Source: Leishmania martiniquensis
Taxonomy: Eukaryota > Euglenozoa > Kinetoplastea > Trypanosomatida > Trypanosomatidae
NCBI RefSeq assembly: GCF_017916325.1
Contig: NC_090147.1
Location: 416,740-480,739 of the forward strand
Length of the DNA: 64,000 bases
Reading direction: 5' to 3'
Under the pieces are notes generated by a model, which was not told the DNA's origin, did not search any database, and saw nothing but the letters and a program-made list of their open reading frames with translations. Every line of letters begins with the position of its first letter. Within the stretch, counting starts at the first letter, position 1. Both the position numbers and the translations under genes were made by a program. Below are positions 48,554-59,947 of this stretch, piece by piece.

Positions 48554-51082
48554 CTGCGGTGATCTGCTCGTTCTGATAACCATCACGCTGCCGCCAGCAC
48601 CATCTCAGTTTTCGTTTTGTCTCCGGGGAGCACCATCGATTCCTGCTTCGCGACGCCGACGGACTGCCGCGTGTCGCGTCAGGACTCACCGCCCTGGCAG
48701 CGGGTAACTTCGAAACAGCGCACACGCCGTCTTCTCTCAAGTGCGCTGCCCGCGGAGACTTGAGCGTCGGCAGACATGTTCTGCACTGGTGAAGTACTGT
48801 CGAGAGGTGCGGCGAAGGCGAGAGTTACGTTGGTTCACTGCGGATCGTGTCGACGATTCAGCCAATGCACCCGCCCCCGGGCGCCGTTCGCATGAGGGCT
48901 GTCAGGCCGGCGCTGTGCCCGATGCGCAACGTGAGATGGGCAAATGCAATCTGCCGCTTTCTGTGCGCTCTCCTTTGCTTTGTTCTTCGTGGTGGCGGCC
49001 GCTACTGCCGCGCAGATGTGGGCCTACAGAAAATTTTTTTCTCTCGCTTGCTCGATGCTCGTGTGTCAGTGTCATGGATCGCGTTCTCCGAGCGCCTGTG
49101 ATTCCTCTTCAGATTGGGAGCGGAGCGCTTCCGTGAGGTATCGCCTTATGTGTTTTCCTTCTTGACGTCGTTTGGTCGCGACGTTTAGTAGTGGTCTGAG
49201 ACTCTTGGAACGGTTGTCTGCATCGCATCGTCGACCGCGGTGTGGTGCCCATTGCACGCCAGTAAAACAGAGGGAGCCAAGACGAAGGGACGGGTGGCTT
49301 GTGGTATTCGCTTACTCCTGCTTTGCACGTGGTGGCCCACCGTCGTACAGGACGCTCTTCATGCTGAGTAGATGGAGTCCCCCACATCATCATCAGAGAA
49401 ATATCGACGTGCTGAGAAGGGGCACCGCTCTGTGCTCAGGGGACGAAAGACTGCAAAATCGGTCCCTGCTCTCGTTGGTTCGCTCTGAGGCTGCTCGAAA
49501 GGCACGCCAGATACGTTCTTCTCTGCAGGGATTCGCGCCGTTGACCCATGCATCTTCATCGAACACGCCGTTGGGGCCGTACATAGGATTGTTCCTTCGC
49601 GATGCGTACGTCTATGCTGCAAGAATGGCAAGCAAGCAATGATATCCCCCTCACCATACCCACCGTCTCCCTCCCGGTTTGCTCCCCTGCCTACTTCGCC
49701 ACGTCCCCGCTCGCATGTGGGCATCCTGACAAGGTGCACAGACACCCCAAAAAGGTGTGCACACATGAGGGCTCTGCTTGCCGGGCTTTCGCCTTCTCCG
49801 GATATCGTCGTTGGCGCCCTCTCCCCTGCAGACCTGTGCCAACATTTGCAAACAGTGGAGCCGAACGAGCGCAGGCGACGCTTCCTACAGAAACGGGATC
49901 GCCTCTGAGGGGCACTCCGGTGATCGCCCGCACGCGTCTGGCCTTCGAATCGTTCCGTTGAATGACGACGCGAAGGCGCGTCCATTGCCGGTATTCCGTT
50001 TCTGCACCGATCTCTTGTAAAGTTCGCACGTCCTCGCCTCCCTGGGGTCTCTGCCTTGATGAACGCTACGCCAGCTCGTTTATATCGCAGGAGTCCGCAT
50101 CCGCCGCCCCCTTCTCTCTTCTTGCCACCTTCCCTGCGCGCCCTTCCCCTCCCCCAGACGCACACACCCTTTCCCTCGCCTTCACTGTGCGCATGTGGAA
50201 GGCCGCTCTAGCGCCCGTTCAGAGGACGCGTAAGACTATTCTTCGACTCTTTATGGCTGTTCTGGTTGCCATGTTCTGAGGGTAGCCGGTGCGGAGCGCA
50301 GACAAGAGCACCGCCTGCATCCAACTTGCAGTTCCGCTGAAGAAACGATACAAGGTTGCAGGGCACGCTATCACGCACTTCGCATTTACAGTGCTGCGCC
50401 GCTTTTGTCATCTCCGCCGGCTACAGATGACTTGCCAAACAACAAAGACCCGTGGAGCAACTCTTGCGCTCAGCGTTCGTTGCCTCCTCAACCGCCCGAG
50501 GGCCCGGCGTGACGTGTGACGAGCGAGAAAGAGGCGCCCCTTGTCTCCATGGTGACGGAGTGGCTGCGAGGAGAGCGCATTGGGGCACTTTCGCCGTTGC
50601 GCACGCGCACCGTCTCTGCCCCCTTTTGCGGTACATTTTCTTCGTTTTGACGTCCGATGCCGTAGCGCGCGCACACGCACACACTCTGTGAGGCTGGCCG
50701 CTGTTGCGTCATTTCAGCTGTGCAACTCTGCGGGTGCCGACCTCTCATCCTCTGGCACGTCCTCTTCGCTCCGCTGCTCTTTTTCCACAACTCCTTCCAC
50801 ACTTGCGGATCTTTTTTCCGCTGATGACGGCTTTGCACACCGCTCCTGCCTCCTGCAGGCCACCAGCACTGTCTCCCTCTCTATTGCTTTCCTTCTTTCC
50901 TCGCCATTCTAGACAGATGTGAGAGCGAAGGGGGCCGGCAGCGTCACTCGGACAGCCGACCGGTACACCTTGGGGAAGCGTCTTGCAACGCTGCGCTTCA
51001 CCGCACCTTTTCGTGTTCGACGCCCCGGCGGCTTCTTATTTACTTGCCACCTACAACATTGCCCCTGTTTGTGACGACCAGG
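48554..51082. other. long intergenic region
   Basis: A 2.5-kb gap. Frames of 100-270 codons occur on both strands but look like pyrimidine-rich untranslated DNA. The best + frame (ATG at 49361, ending 49642) has a plausible C-terminal part but weak wobble bias, and I do not call it. A splice acceptor (CCTTCTTTCCTCGCCATTCT then AG) lies at about 50912, and the next ATG is 170 bases further on. One missed small gene is possible. Confidence 0.5.
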
Positions 51083-52318
51083 ATGACGACATCACGCCGT
51101 GGCGACTTGGATTCCGCATGTAGCCTTTCGTTCCCAGGCAAAAGTCTGCCTGGCCGAGGGCAGCCGAACGAGCGCCTCCTCGATCTCCTCACTCGGCCAC
51201 CCGAGCGGGGCGGCTACGGCGGACGTCTGAACTACGCAGGATTTGTCAACTTGGCCGCGTCCCTAGGCTGGAACCAGGAAGATATGGACGACTGTTGGTA
51301 TGACATTGTGATGGGTGAGCCGTGTGCCGAGACCGTGGACATGGCACGTGTGGCGGAGTGCGTGTGCAGCTACTGTCTTGCCTCCCCTCTTCCTATTCTG
51401 GAGCGCCACATTACCGCCCCGCCAGTGGCGGCTGAGCTGGCGACACCCCCGCGACGAAGGCACTCCTCCAACGAGCAAAACACAACAGTGCTTTTGTCCC
51501 CTCCTACGCCGACACCCCGGGAGGCGGAAGCTTTCGCGCCTATAGCCCCGGAGAAGAGCAAGTCAGAAGAGGTGAAGACTGCCCCAACGTCGCCACGAAT
51601 AACTTCGCCGCCGCGGCGGCGCGCTGATATGAACGCCTTCCCTCGATACGCAGTGGAGACCCTCTCCAGCGAGCAAAAGAAAGCGGTCGTGACGCCGCGC
51701 CGCCACTCTCACAGAGCCCAAGGTAGGCCGAGCGCAGCGCGCCCTCCTCGACACGCATCGCCAGCCCCTGCGACACCCCGCACTCCCGCCCACGCCGATA
51801 ACACCGTCTTCTTCCGCTTGTACGAAGAGGGAATGGAGCAACATCGGAAGCGGTCATCAGCAAAACCGGTAGACGAGGCGATCGCCGAGTGCACCTTCCA
51901 ACCGCACATCACTCCATACACTACAAAGGCCCCTCATGCAAACTGTGTGCAGTACAATAGGCCGACACGGTCTTATTTCGCAAAGCTGACGGGACAGGAA
52001 GCTCAGCAGGATGCCGAGGGCAGTGCCCCAGAGACGCCGCGGGTGACTTACCATCCAGCCCCAGGGCCATCGCCCAGCGTACCGCCCGGCTACGTTGAAG
52101 GTGTGGCACGACTTCGGAGCTACATCGCGTCTCGCTACGCGCGTGCAAGCTTCGAGAGCAGCCTTCGAGGCAATTCTGCAGCCAACATCGCCAGTTTGGT
52201 CGAGGCGCCGATACTGCGGCTACCAGTCACTCTCAGCGGCGTCACGGATTCTGTCGATGTACGGCTCGCCTCTCCTCAGGCACGCATCTCCCTCAGGCGA
52301 CGGCGTACCGCAGGCTAG
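51083..52318 (+). CDS. hypothetical protein, cytoskeletal-type
   Basis: A 411-residue protein that I cannot name. It starts at MTTSRRGDLD; the frame begins slightly upstream with TTG only. Residues ~30-110 look folded (LLDLLTRPPERGGYGGRLNY, then FVNLAASLGWNQEDMDDCWY). The middle is Pro/Thr/Arg-rich and probably disordered. Near residues 245-300 comes FFRLYEEGMEQHRKR followed by AECTFQPHITPYT, a pairing often seen in trypanosomatid flagellar and cytoskeletal proteins. The C-terminus is basic (ISLRRRRTAG). No signal peptide or membrane segment is seen. The functional hint is inference from composition and motif style only. Confidence 0.78.
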   Translation: MTTSRRGDLDSACSLSFPGKSLPGRGQPNERLLDLLTRPPERGGYGGRLNYAGFVNLAASLGWNQEDMDDCWYDIVMGEPCAETVDMARVAECVCSYCLASPLPILERHITAPPVAAELATPPRRRHSSNEQNTTVLLSPPTPTPREAEAFAPIAPEKSKSEEVKTAPTSPRITSPPRRRADMNAFPRYAVETLSSEQKKAVVTPRRHSHRAQGRPSAARPPRHASPAPATPRTPAHADNTVFFRLYEEGMEQHRKRSSAKPVDEAIAECTFQPHITPYTTKAPHANCVQYNRPTRSYFAKLTGQEAQQDAEGSAPETPRVTYHPAPGPSPSVPPGYVEGVARLRSYIASRYARASFESSLRGNSAANIASLVEAPILRLPVTLSGVTDSVDVRLASPQARISLRRRRTAG

Positions 52319-53087
52319 GAGCACCTCACCTCCTGCCAGCCAGCCGAAGCTATCTCAGGCACCTTTCCCAGTCACGGTCAAGGGCTCGATCCAGTTGGTG
52401 AAGGCTGCGCGTATGACGAGTCGACCTTGCGAGTCTCTGTCTGTGTGTACGTGTGTGACGTTTCGTGCAGCTGCGTGGGCGTGTTTCCGTGCACACTTTC
52501 GTGGTTGCCCTCTTCTCCTCTCTTTTTAGACTGCGCGTTACGGTCGGAAAGGCGGAGGGCATCGCGGACAGCTCTGTCTCGCTCTCTCACTTTCTCGCTC
52601 TCTCCCTCTGTGCTCTCTTCTGCACTGCAGTCCGTGCCGGCTTTCTCCACTTCCCCTTTCAACAGTGGCTGTTTCCCTCGTCATAGACACATGTCGAAAT
52701 ACCCTGATCAGTCGGCTCTTCTCTCAGCTGTGACCAGCGCAGGTTGAGGGAGAGGACTCGGCTCGAGTAGGAGAGGGGAGCCGCTGATTCGCTCGCTTCC
52801 CATCACCAGCTTGCCACTGTAATCATGCCACGGTGCCTGTGATCCTCCCTCGCTATGTACCCCATCGTCACTTCAGCACTTTCAGTGCGTAGTCTCTCTT
52901 TGAGCTCACGTCTGCAGTGCACCCGATTTGTGGGGCTTCTCCCCTCCCCTCACACTCTTCACCTTCCTTGCCTTTCCGTGTAACCCGAACGCACCCCAAA
53001 ACGAGTAAAAAAAGGGCAGCAACGGCACCCTGCTCCCCCCTCCCCCTTTCCCACCGTGTAGCACCGCGCTGCTTCGGGGAATCAGCG
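52319..53087. other. intergenic region
   Basis: A 769-bp gap with C/T tracts at 52505-52640. A strong acceptor (CCCCCCTCCCCCTTTCCCAC, then CGTGTAG) ends near 53061, 27 bases before the next ATG. No gene is supported. Confidence 0.65.
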
Positions 53088-54065
53088 ATGCCGTTTACTA
53101 TCACGCATCCGCCTGACAGAGCGGAGCGAGTTGAGGGCGAGCCATTTTATCGCTTAGCGATGTATACACTACTGGCATCCGCCGCGGACATCGCGCCAGC
53201 CACGTCGAACTTGACCTTTCAGCTCCGTGCGTTCGACGTGCTTCCTCCGTGCGACGCTGTTGGTTTGCTATCTGGCGTCGACTCAACAGGCCTTATTGTG
53301 TGGGGTGGGGCTCTTGCGTTTATAGAGTGGCTGGCGCAAAGTCCTCAGCGCCTAGAAGTGCGTTTGAGAGCCGCTGGCAGGGCAGAGGCTCACGTGATCG
53401 AGCTGGGATGCGGCTCTGGTATTGTATCTGTGGCACTGTGTGCTCTGCTGCGTGGTTTTGGTTTAGCAGATCCTGCGAAACGGGCGACCCCGCCTGCGGT
53501 TCGCTTGTGGGCGACAGACGGCAACCCCGAGTGTGTCTCGCTAACCCGGCGAAACCTAAGAGAGCAGTGCAACGCGGCGCAGATGCCGCACGTAAGGCTT
53601 GCTGCATCTGCGGCATTGCTTCGATGGGGCGATCCCCCAGTCATCCAGGATGCACTACAACGCCACCTTCACGACTCCGCTGCTGCGTCATCGATAACCA
53701 TTGTCTCGGCCGATGTTTTGTACGACTCTGCTGCAGTGCCCCTTTTGGTATCCACTGTCTCTGAAATCACAAGTGTGTACAGTACGAGTGCCAGCCCAAG
53801 CATGCCGCCTCCCAACGTGGAGTGGTGGCTGGCGTACACCCCCCGAGGCCTAACGCGAGCTGGTAACGTCGCCATTTTTCAGTCACTTCTCGACGCCATA
53901 GCGGAGCGGTGGCCATACGACCTTTTCGACCTTCCAGCAGGTGCCGTGTCCACCGGCTTCGAGCACAGCCCTGATGGCGCAGTACCTGCACTATTGGGCT
54001 GCATACTCGTCATGCAGGTCACCTCCAAGGCTGGTCGGCGAGCGGGGCCCCATCGCTCAGGCTGA
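53088..54065 (+). CDS. Methyltransf_16-type (METTL21/FAM86-like) methyltransferase
   Basis: A 325-residue predicted S-adenosylmethionine-dependent methyltransferase of the seven-beta-strand group that includes METTL18/21/22 and FAM86, which methylate lysine or histidine on proteins. Upstream of the core is LIVWGGALAFIEWLAQSP, the family's GxxLW-like segment. Motif I is VIELGCGSGIVSVALCA near residue 103. Motif post-I is LWATDGN near residue 143. The characteristic motif post-II is IVSADVLYD near residue 206, where this family has (D/E)-V-x-Y. The C-terminal strand WWLAYTPRG follows. The start at MPFTITHPP is 27 bases after a strong splice acceptor. The exact substrate cannot be read from the sequence. 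Confidence 0.82.
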   Translation: MPFTITHPPDRAERVEGEPFYRLAMYTLLASAADIAPATSNLTFQLRAFDVLPPCDAVGLLSGVDSTGLIVWGGALAFIEWLAQSPQRLEVRLRAAGRAEAHVIELGCGSGIVSVALCALLRGFGLADPAKRATPPAVRLWATDGNPECVSLTRRNLREQCNAAQMPHVRLAASAALLRWGDPPVIQDALQRHLHDSAAASSITIVSADVLYDSAAVPLLVSTVSEITSVYSTSASPSMPPPNVEWWLAYTPRGLTRAGNVAIFQSLLDAIAERWPYDLFDLPAGAVSTGFEHSPDGAVPALLGCILVMQVTSKAGRRAGPHRSG

Positions 54066-57000
54066 GGCGCTGCTGGGCTTTGGAGAGAGCAAAAGCGCTT
54101 TAAAGAGTGCGAACGGTGGCAGACGGCTGCGTCGCACTCTCGACAAAACTTCAGAGCGATTCAATCGGAGGGGGCGCCGGAGTTCTGCTCTGCAGAGGGA
54201 TGTGCAGATGTCCTCGTATGATGCGAGCGCGCATGCATGCACGCCGATCCGAACGGACCTCTGCAAATCTCCAACGAGAAAAAGCACTGCCCCCCCCCCC
54301 CCCACCGCGCGCTGCCGTTGTGGTACGCAACGTACACGAGAAAAAAAGTGACATACCAAAGGTTCCCTGCACGGGGATTCTATCCTTCGCTGTCCTTCTC
54401 TCTACCCCGCTATCCACCTCACGTCGACAGAGAGGCTGCGCTCGCTGCCATCTGACATGTACGACTGCCGCCTTTTTTTCGTTTCCTATGGCTGCCCTCT
54501 CCGCTGTGAATTTGCAGCCAATTTCGCGTTTCCTCGGGCGCAGTGCCACAGATATGCGCCGCACTTCCCAGGCCCCTGCCCTTGACGGCGCGCTTTGGCT
54601 CGTCCCCTTTCCTCTCATCCAAAGTGCCCGTCTCCCTTCCCTTATCCGTTCGTCTCCGTAAGAACTGCGTCAGCTGGCAGACCTCATATTGACAGGACGT
54701 GCGTTCGCTTGGCTATCCGTTGGCGCCCCGCAGGTCGTTCCCCAGTGCTTTTCCGCGAATACCCTGTCGCTATCGACATCTCTGCGGTGCGCTGACCTCG
54801 CCTCTCCCGTGCGTATATATCCTTGAACGACCTTCGCAACGGGCGTGAAACTTTCGCCGAGAACAGCCAAGGGCGACGAAAGTGCAGTGGATTCGGGTGC
54901 TTCGCCATCTTCAGCGGCTACCTATAAAACGCTCCCAATTTGGACGGAGATTCGACAGAGAATCCTAACAGCACCACAGTGCCGCGCAGACCTGGAAAAA
55001 CCCCATAAGGGCTGACAAAGACCTCTGCAACATAAAGTGACGCCAATGGTGCTCAGGTGACTTGTGTGTCGCTTCTGGCTTTCTGCCTTATTTCGCCCAT
55101 AGAATATCTGTGTCACGGAAGGATTCCCTGCAACAAGTGCCCGAGGCGTTATCCCAACCATGGGCGCCATGACGCAGACGCTCATATATGAAAGCTAAAC
55201 AAGGAATAACCGAAGTAACCATCGCATGTTGCACTGACACTTCCCGGTCCATAAACACCACCGTATTGGACGACTCCGCCTTTAGAGCGGGTCTGGCAGG
55301 AGGCGCTCTTTTTTCCTTGCTCTTGCCGCTACGTCGAGCCCTCTTTCTGCACAATGATGCCCATATCGAGCTTCCCTCGAACATGCTCGAATATGTGCAC
55401 GACTCACATAGTACACATCACGCGGGCCTCTTTTTTTTTTTACTCCTGCTGGCGGAGGGCATTCTTTGCCGGCAACGCCACTCTCTCATCTAAGAGGCGT
55501 CCCGTTCCCGCTCTGTACAAGTGCTCGTATCACAGAAGTGCACTGTTCTTTTGCAGTGGTGCGCGCTTTCCAGCATTTGCGCTTTTTCTTTTCGAGGAGG
55601 CGAGCGTGCCCGATATAATTTTGCGCTCTCTCCACCGTCATCACCACTGCACACCCGGCACCACGAGGCCTGCCCTCTGCTCTTGTTTTCTTTCGGTCGT
55701 AAGACTCCTGTGTTCCTCAACCCTCGTGTCCCTTTTTTTCTGATACGAACGTGGGAGCACCATAACTCAAAGGGCATGCGGGTGCACAAGGCAGCTTGTC
55801 CCGGACGCACACGCAACCGTGGGAGGGCCGCAGCACCCCTTTTCCCCTTCTCCGTTTTTCGTATTCTTTTCGTTGCTGACTTCAATTGCCTTCCCGTCTC
55901 CTCTCCTTTGGGCACCCCACCTCGCCTTCTCGCAATCCCGTGACAGTGACTCGCGCATCGCTCGCGAATGGAGGTATTCCCCCCCCCAAAAAAAGAACAG
56001 TGGCAGTGGGCCTCTCGCATATACGACATGCCAAAGTCATTCGAGCGGAAAATGCGAGAACCTCTAGTACCACATGAAGAACTTCACGGCAGTCCAGAGT
56101 CGCGGACGTCTCAGTGTCTAGGGATCGCAGAACTCACAGAACAACGCCCCCCAGATGACAAGAGAACACCCCAGAGAGTGGCACCTCATGGCCCCAGTCG
56201 CACCCTGCCCCCCTCTCTCTGCGCGTCGGTGGGCGGGCCGCTGCAGCCGCTCCCTCCGTCCCCCTCTCCTTTGGCGAACCACTTCTTATGCGCGCTCGGG
56301 GTGTCACGCCCGCCGCCTGCGGGATGTGGGAGCGCTGCATTGCGGGCGGTGGCGGCGCTTAGAGTCGGCGTGACGCGACGTCTGCGCGGCCCCTGGCAGT
56401 AAGCGCGTTTGTGCGGGTGTGCGTGGCAGGTGAGGTGTCAGCGTGGCTGGCGCGAATCTCACGCGGCCGTCGCACCACGTACTGCTGAGGGGAAGCTGGC
56501 GCCCGATGTAGGGGGGAGAGGAGGCGCGTGCAGCGGCGACGTGCCGCGCGGGACCTGCCGGTGACCGAGCGGAGGCGATCGCGTGCGCTCTGCATGACAC
56601 GGAAAAAGGTCACCTTTAAAGCAAAACATAGGCGTCAGAGGTACGGAAGGGCGGAGAACAGAGGACGTCTTGTTCTGCACTCGTTCTCCTCAATGGACGC
56701 ATATATATATATATCTTGGCTCACTCTTTTTGCCTGTTGGTCACTTCCTTCAGTCGTCATTGTCTGTGTGATGCGCTTAATCAGGAATTTTTTCGTCCAG
56801 TCACTCAAAGCCCGTTGCTTTGTTTCTTTCGCGTTTCACCGTCTTTGCCCGCCTCCCGCCGCGGCTTGCCAGCGCATTCACAGGCGCTCGCTCCTTCCTT
56901 CACTGAGGACATCATGTGTGCAAGTGTTACATGATGCTTTGAGAAATGTGCATGTTCGCATGTGCGACGCAACAGTGGTGGCCAGGTTGACAGGAAGTAC

Positions 57001-57499
57001 GCCGTGGTGCCATGACGCGCTTCTTCTTCATGCCGTGCGGCAAGGGCATGCTCGAATACGAAAGCAACGTGCCGATTTTGCGGCTCTCTTTACCATCTTC
57101 ACACCCGTTTTTCTCCTCTCTCTCCTCACATCCCCAACAACTTCTCGGGGCACCCTCGACAACACCGCGGTCATGCTGGGGTGCCGCAGCGCACTCCCTT
57201 CCCTCCATCGGAGCACCCCTCCCTCCTTCTCTCCCCCAGGGGCACAGACACATCGTCTACGCTGCTATCATTTTTTTCCTTGTACATGCCAGTGCACATA
57301 GCGGCAGCAAACAGTCCGCTTTCACGATCAGATACAACCCTCTCTTCCTCGTTAGAGGTCGAGCCGCGTTCCCATTGCCTGCCGCGTCTCTTGGCGTGCC
57401 CAGCCGATCGAAGGGAATCGCTTGACCCTTTGCATCCCTGCCCGCTCACTAAGTATTGCCCTCGTCGTCTTCACAGCGACATCACACGACAACACCAGC
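54066..57499. other. long intergenic region with repeat
   Basis: A 3.4-kb gap, the longest between genes here. It holds a poly-C run of about 14 bases near 54290-54303, a stretch of lower GC (about 54660-55450), the second copy of the 405-bp repeat (56190-56593) and a short TA run near 56700-56713. Frames of 60-260 codons have no coding-like wobble bias. Splice acceptor candidates lie near 57240 and, closest to the next gene, near 57476. Confidence 0.55.
56190..56593. repeat. ~405-bp dispersed repeat, copy B
   Basis: The direct-orientation partner of 27269-27673, differing by two A/G substitutions and one base in a G run. Its last ~97 bases also match 2246-2344. Bases outside the match differ at once on both sides, and A-rich DNA follows on the right (about 56600-56630), as expected for an inserted retroposon. 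Target-site duplications were not evident by eye. Confidence 0.9.
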
Positions 57500-59947
57500 A
57501 TGCAGAAGAAAGAAAAAGCCGAAAAGACTCCACCCATTGTGCCTCCGCCCTGCATTCCCAACATCTCATGGACCGCGTCTGACAATGATTTTTTCGTACT
57601 GAGAGTTGCGGAAGGCTTACGCTCTCTTTGCACAAGGTCCCCTGATAAAACGGAAACTAATCAAAAAGCGCTGCAAGCCACAGGCGAGAGGAGCCCCACC
57701 TCGTCAAAGAAACAAGTAAGGCCGGCAAAGGCTGCCACACTTCTCGCGTTTGGCATTCACGGCCCTTTGCGGCGATGTGGCACTCAAGGCGCACGTCTAC
57801 GTGCCGCACACCGTCCCCTCAGCGCCCTAATCACACTAGTTGTTCTCATTATCCTGCTGTGCAACTACGCCAACGAATACAGTATCGATAACGCATGGCA
57901 GGCAGCACAGAGAAGTTCGCTCTTGCCTCAGGGAGGACGTGCACCAAGGTTGTCAGAGGCCTACTCTGTGCTGGTGCGGCACGAGGATGCGATAGAGCGG
58001 CTAACGCTCGAGCAGCGTCGCTTGGCTTTGACTGAGGTAGGCGACAGGATTCGCCTGGACTGTGACCAGCTGCCTTCATGGACGCTGCGCGTCATCGACG
58101 AGAACTGCACGATGTGCTTCGATAGTGTAACATACCGTGCTGCGGCCGCTGGGGGCTCAGAGGCCGTGACGGAGAGGCAGCCAAATCAGATGGCCACGGA
58201 GCATCCCGTCTTTGCCACGACATCTGCACCGCTGGGTCTTATTGGGCCCATGCTGTTTGCGATGGCAAGTGTGACGGACGATGTGGATGCTGCAGCGGAA
58301 CTGGCGCTGTGGCCGTGGGTACAGCAGTCGTATGCGCTCCAACGCAGCTTCAATATCGACGTGCAGTGGAAGAGCAGGACGGAACCACCGCCGCGCCACT
58401 TAATTGTCATGGGCATACCCTCGACGGACCAGCCGAAGCGCTACCCGCTACGAGATGCGCAGCGTGCGACGTGGCTGACCTATCGTGAGGTGGCGCGCAG
58501 CGAGAACAACTTCAACGGCGCGCTCCTGGTGCTCTACGTGTATGCTGCTGCAGAGCGCCCTTCTGAAGACTCGACGGGCAATGCAGTGAACTTGACGCAG
58601 CTGGCACCAACGGTGAGCGAGTACGCCGCAGCGAGCGCACAGCGGCTGGCGGCGGAGCTCAGAAGCACTGCGAGCGTACCCACATATGCGCAGCGCCGTG
58701 TGGTGCTGCAGGATGGGTGGCGCAGCATTCCCGACGGCAACGACGCTGTGTGGAAGTCGCCGTGCGCTGGTGTGACGACCTCTGTGGTGACTCCCGAAGC
58801 CGTTCGTAACGGGACTCTGCCGCTTGCGACTCTCTCCTCTGCGCTCTCACTGCCCGTGACGCCCACCTTCACATCAGCGGCCCAGTACGTGTGCCACGCC
58901 TCCACTGCCCTGTGGCAGGAGGCGTTGCGCCATCGCGATGCGTTATGGGTCGACTTTTTGGCAGACCGAAAGCCGACTACGAACAAAAAGATGGGCATGC
59001 CTAATTCGTGGGGTGTGCCGACAGAAGTGGGCATGAGCCAAAAAGTCGTCCTATGGCTGAACTACGCCTACACTGCGTTTCCTGACGTGCCGTACCTGAT
59101 GAAGGGCGACGACGACATGTACCTGAAGGTGCCACAGTACCTCAGTGACCTACGCTATGTTCGAGGTGGATGGGAGAAACCGCGCAACTTGACGGCGACC
59201 ATCCCGCATTCCGGCGTTGTCCCAACCACCCTGGCGCTCAAGGAGGGAGAGGTCTGCCAATATCGAGTGTGGTGGCGGTACGACTATAACAAAGTCGTGT
59301 TTGGCCACGGCCCCGGCTACGCGCTAGACCGCCGCCTCATCAAAGCGGTACTGAACCCCTTCGATAGCACTAACACTCGTGTGCTGAAGTTGTTGACACG
59401 ACCGTACAACGAAAGCGCAGCAAACGAGTATCTGTCTTTGATGATGCATCACGAAGATCTCTTCGTCGCGAATCAGCTGCGAACGCGCCCTGATGCTATC
59501 AAAAACGTCTGCGCACAGCGTCCAATGTGCTACATTTCTGACAAACGTTCTCGTGCACATCAGGTCCTCCGACCTGCCACCTCCAAAGAGATCTGGACAT
59601 GGAGCTCGACATTGATGCACTTCAGCGACGCAGCGATTCCTTACTATCTACACTACTTTTTCAAGAACGAGCACAAGGTAGCCGAGGAGGCCCGCTGGCT
59701 TCTAAGTCAGGGCATCACTGCGGGTGCCATTGATGCAAACGCGACACAGAACATGAGGGAGTGCGTTGCCTCAAAGCTGCCGAGAATGCTGACGGGCCTC
59801 AAGACTCCGCTTGATCTTCAATGGGTGCGAGGCTCTCCACGCACGGCTTATGTCGAAGCCGAGGGCGACGCTGTTGCAGTATATGACCTCCCCTATGTTA
59901 ATGGCACCAGCAAACTTGTCGAATGTGTAATCGAGTCTGGTAAGTGA
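57500..59947 (+). CDS. phosphoglycan beta-1,3-galactosyltransferase-like protein (SCG/SCGR type)
   Basis: An 815-residue type II membrane protein. A cytosolic tail of ~104 residues is followed by one membrane anchor at about 107-124 (SALITLVVLIILLCNYANEY) and a large lumenal domain, the layout of Golgi glycosyltransferases. The domain resembles Leishmania SCG/SCGR proteins, GT31-type enzymes that add beta-1,3-galactose side chains to lipophosphoglycan repeats. Landmarks are MGIPSTDQPKRYPLRDAQRA then TWLTYREVA, DFLADRKPTTNKKMGMPNSW, the DxD metal site KGDDDMYLKV with D537-D539, FGHGPGYALDRRLI, and MMHHEDLFVANQL. Several N-x-S/T sites are present. SCG genes are typically near telomeres, as here. 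The start is the first ATG after an acceptor near 57476. Which acceptor or donor it uses is unknown. Confidence 0.85.
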   Translation: MQKKEKAEKTPPIVPPPCIPNISWTASDNDFFVLRVAEGLRSLCTRSPDKTETNQKALQATGERSPTSSKKQVRPAKAATLLAFGIHGPLRRCGTQGARLRAAHRPLSALITLVVLIILLCNYANEYSIDNAWQAAQRSSLLPQGGRAPRLSEAYSVLVRHEDAIERLTLEQRRLALTEVGDRIRLDCDQLPSWTLRVIDENCTMCFDSVTYRAAAAGGSEAVTERQPNQMATEHPVFATTSAPLGLIGPMLFAMASVTDDVDAAAELALWPWVQQSYALQRSFNIDVQWKSRTEPPPRHLIVMGIPSTDQPKRYPLRDAQRATWLTYREVARSENNFNGALLVLYVYAAAERPSEDSTGNAVNLTQLAPTVSEYAAASAQRLAAELRSTASVPTYAQRRVVLQDGWRSIPDGNDAVWKSPCAGVTTSVVTPEAVRNGTLPLATLSSALSLPVTPTFTSAAQYVCHASTALWQEALRHRDALWVDFLADRKPTTNKKMGMPNSWGVPTEVGMSQKVVLWLNYAYTAFPDVPYLMKGDDDMYLKVPQYLSDLRYVRGGWEKPRNLTATIPHSGVVPTTLALKEGEVCQYRVWWRYDYNKVVFGHGPGYALDRRLIKAVLNPFDSTNTRVLKLLTRPYNESAANEYLSLMMHHEDLFVANQLRTRPDAIKNVCAQRPMCYISDKRSRAHQVLRPATSKEIWTWSSTLMHFSDAAIPYYLHYFFKNEHKVAEEARWLLSQGITAGAIDANATQNMRECVASKLPRMLTGLKTPLDLQWVRGSPRTAYVEAEGDAVAVYDLPYVNGTSKLVECVIESGK

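Noticed and set aside
49361..49642. 93-codon + frame in the 2.5-kb gap
   Set aside because: Its last third looks protein-like, but wobble GC is only about 60% and there is no family resemblance or good acceptor close by.
49359..50165. 268-codon minus-strand frame
   Set aside because: Its residues are those of reverse-complemented C/T tracts (Arg, Gly, Glu runs); it is against the direction of every other gene.
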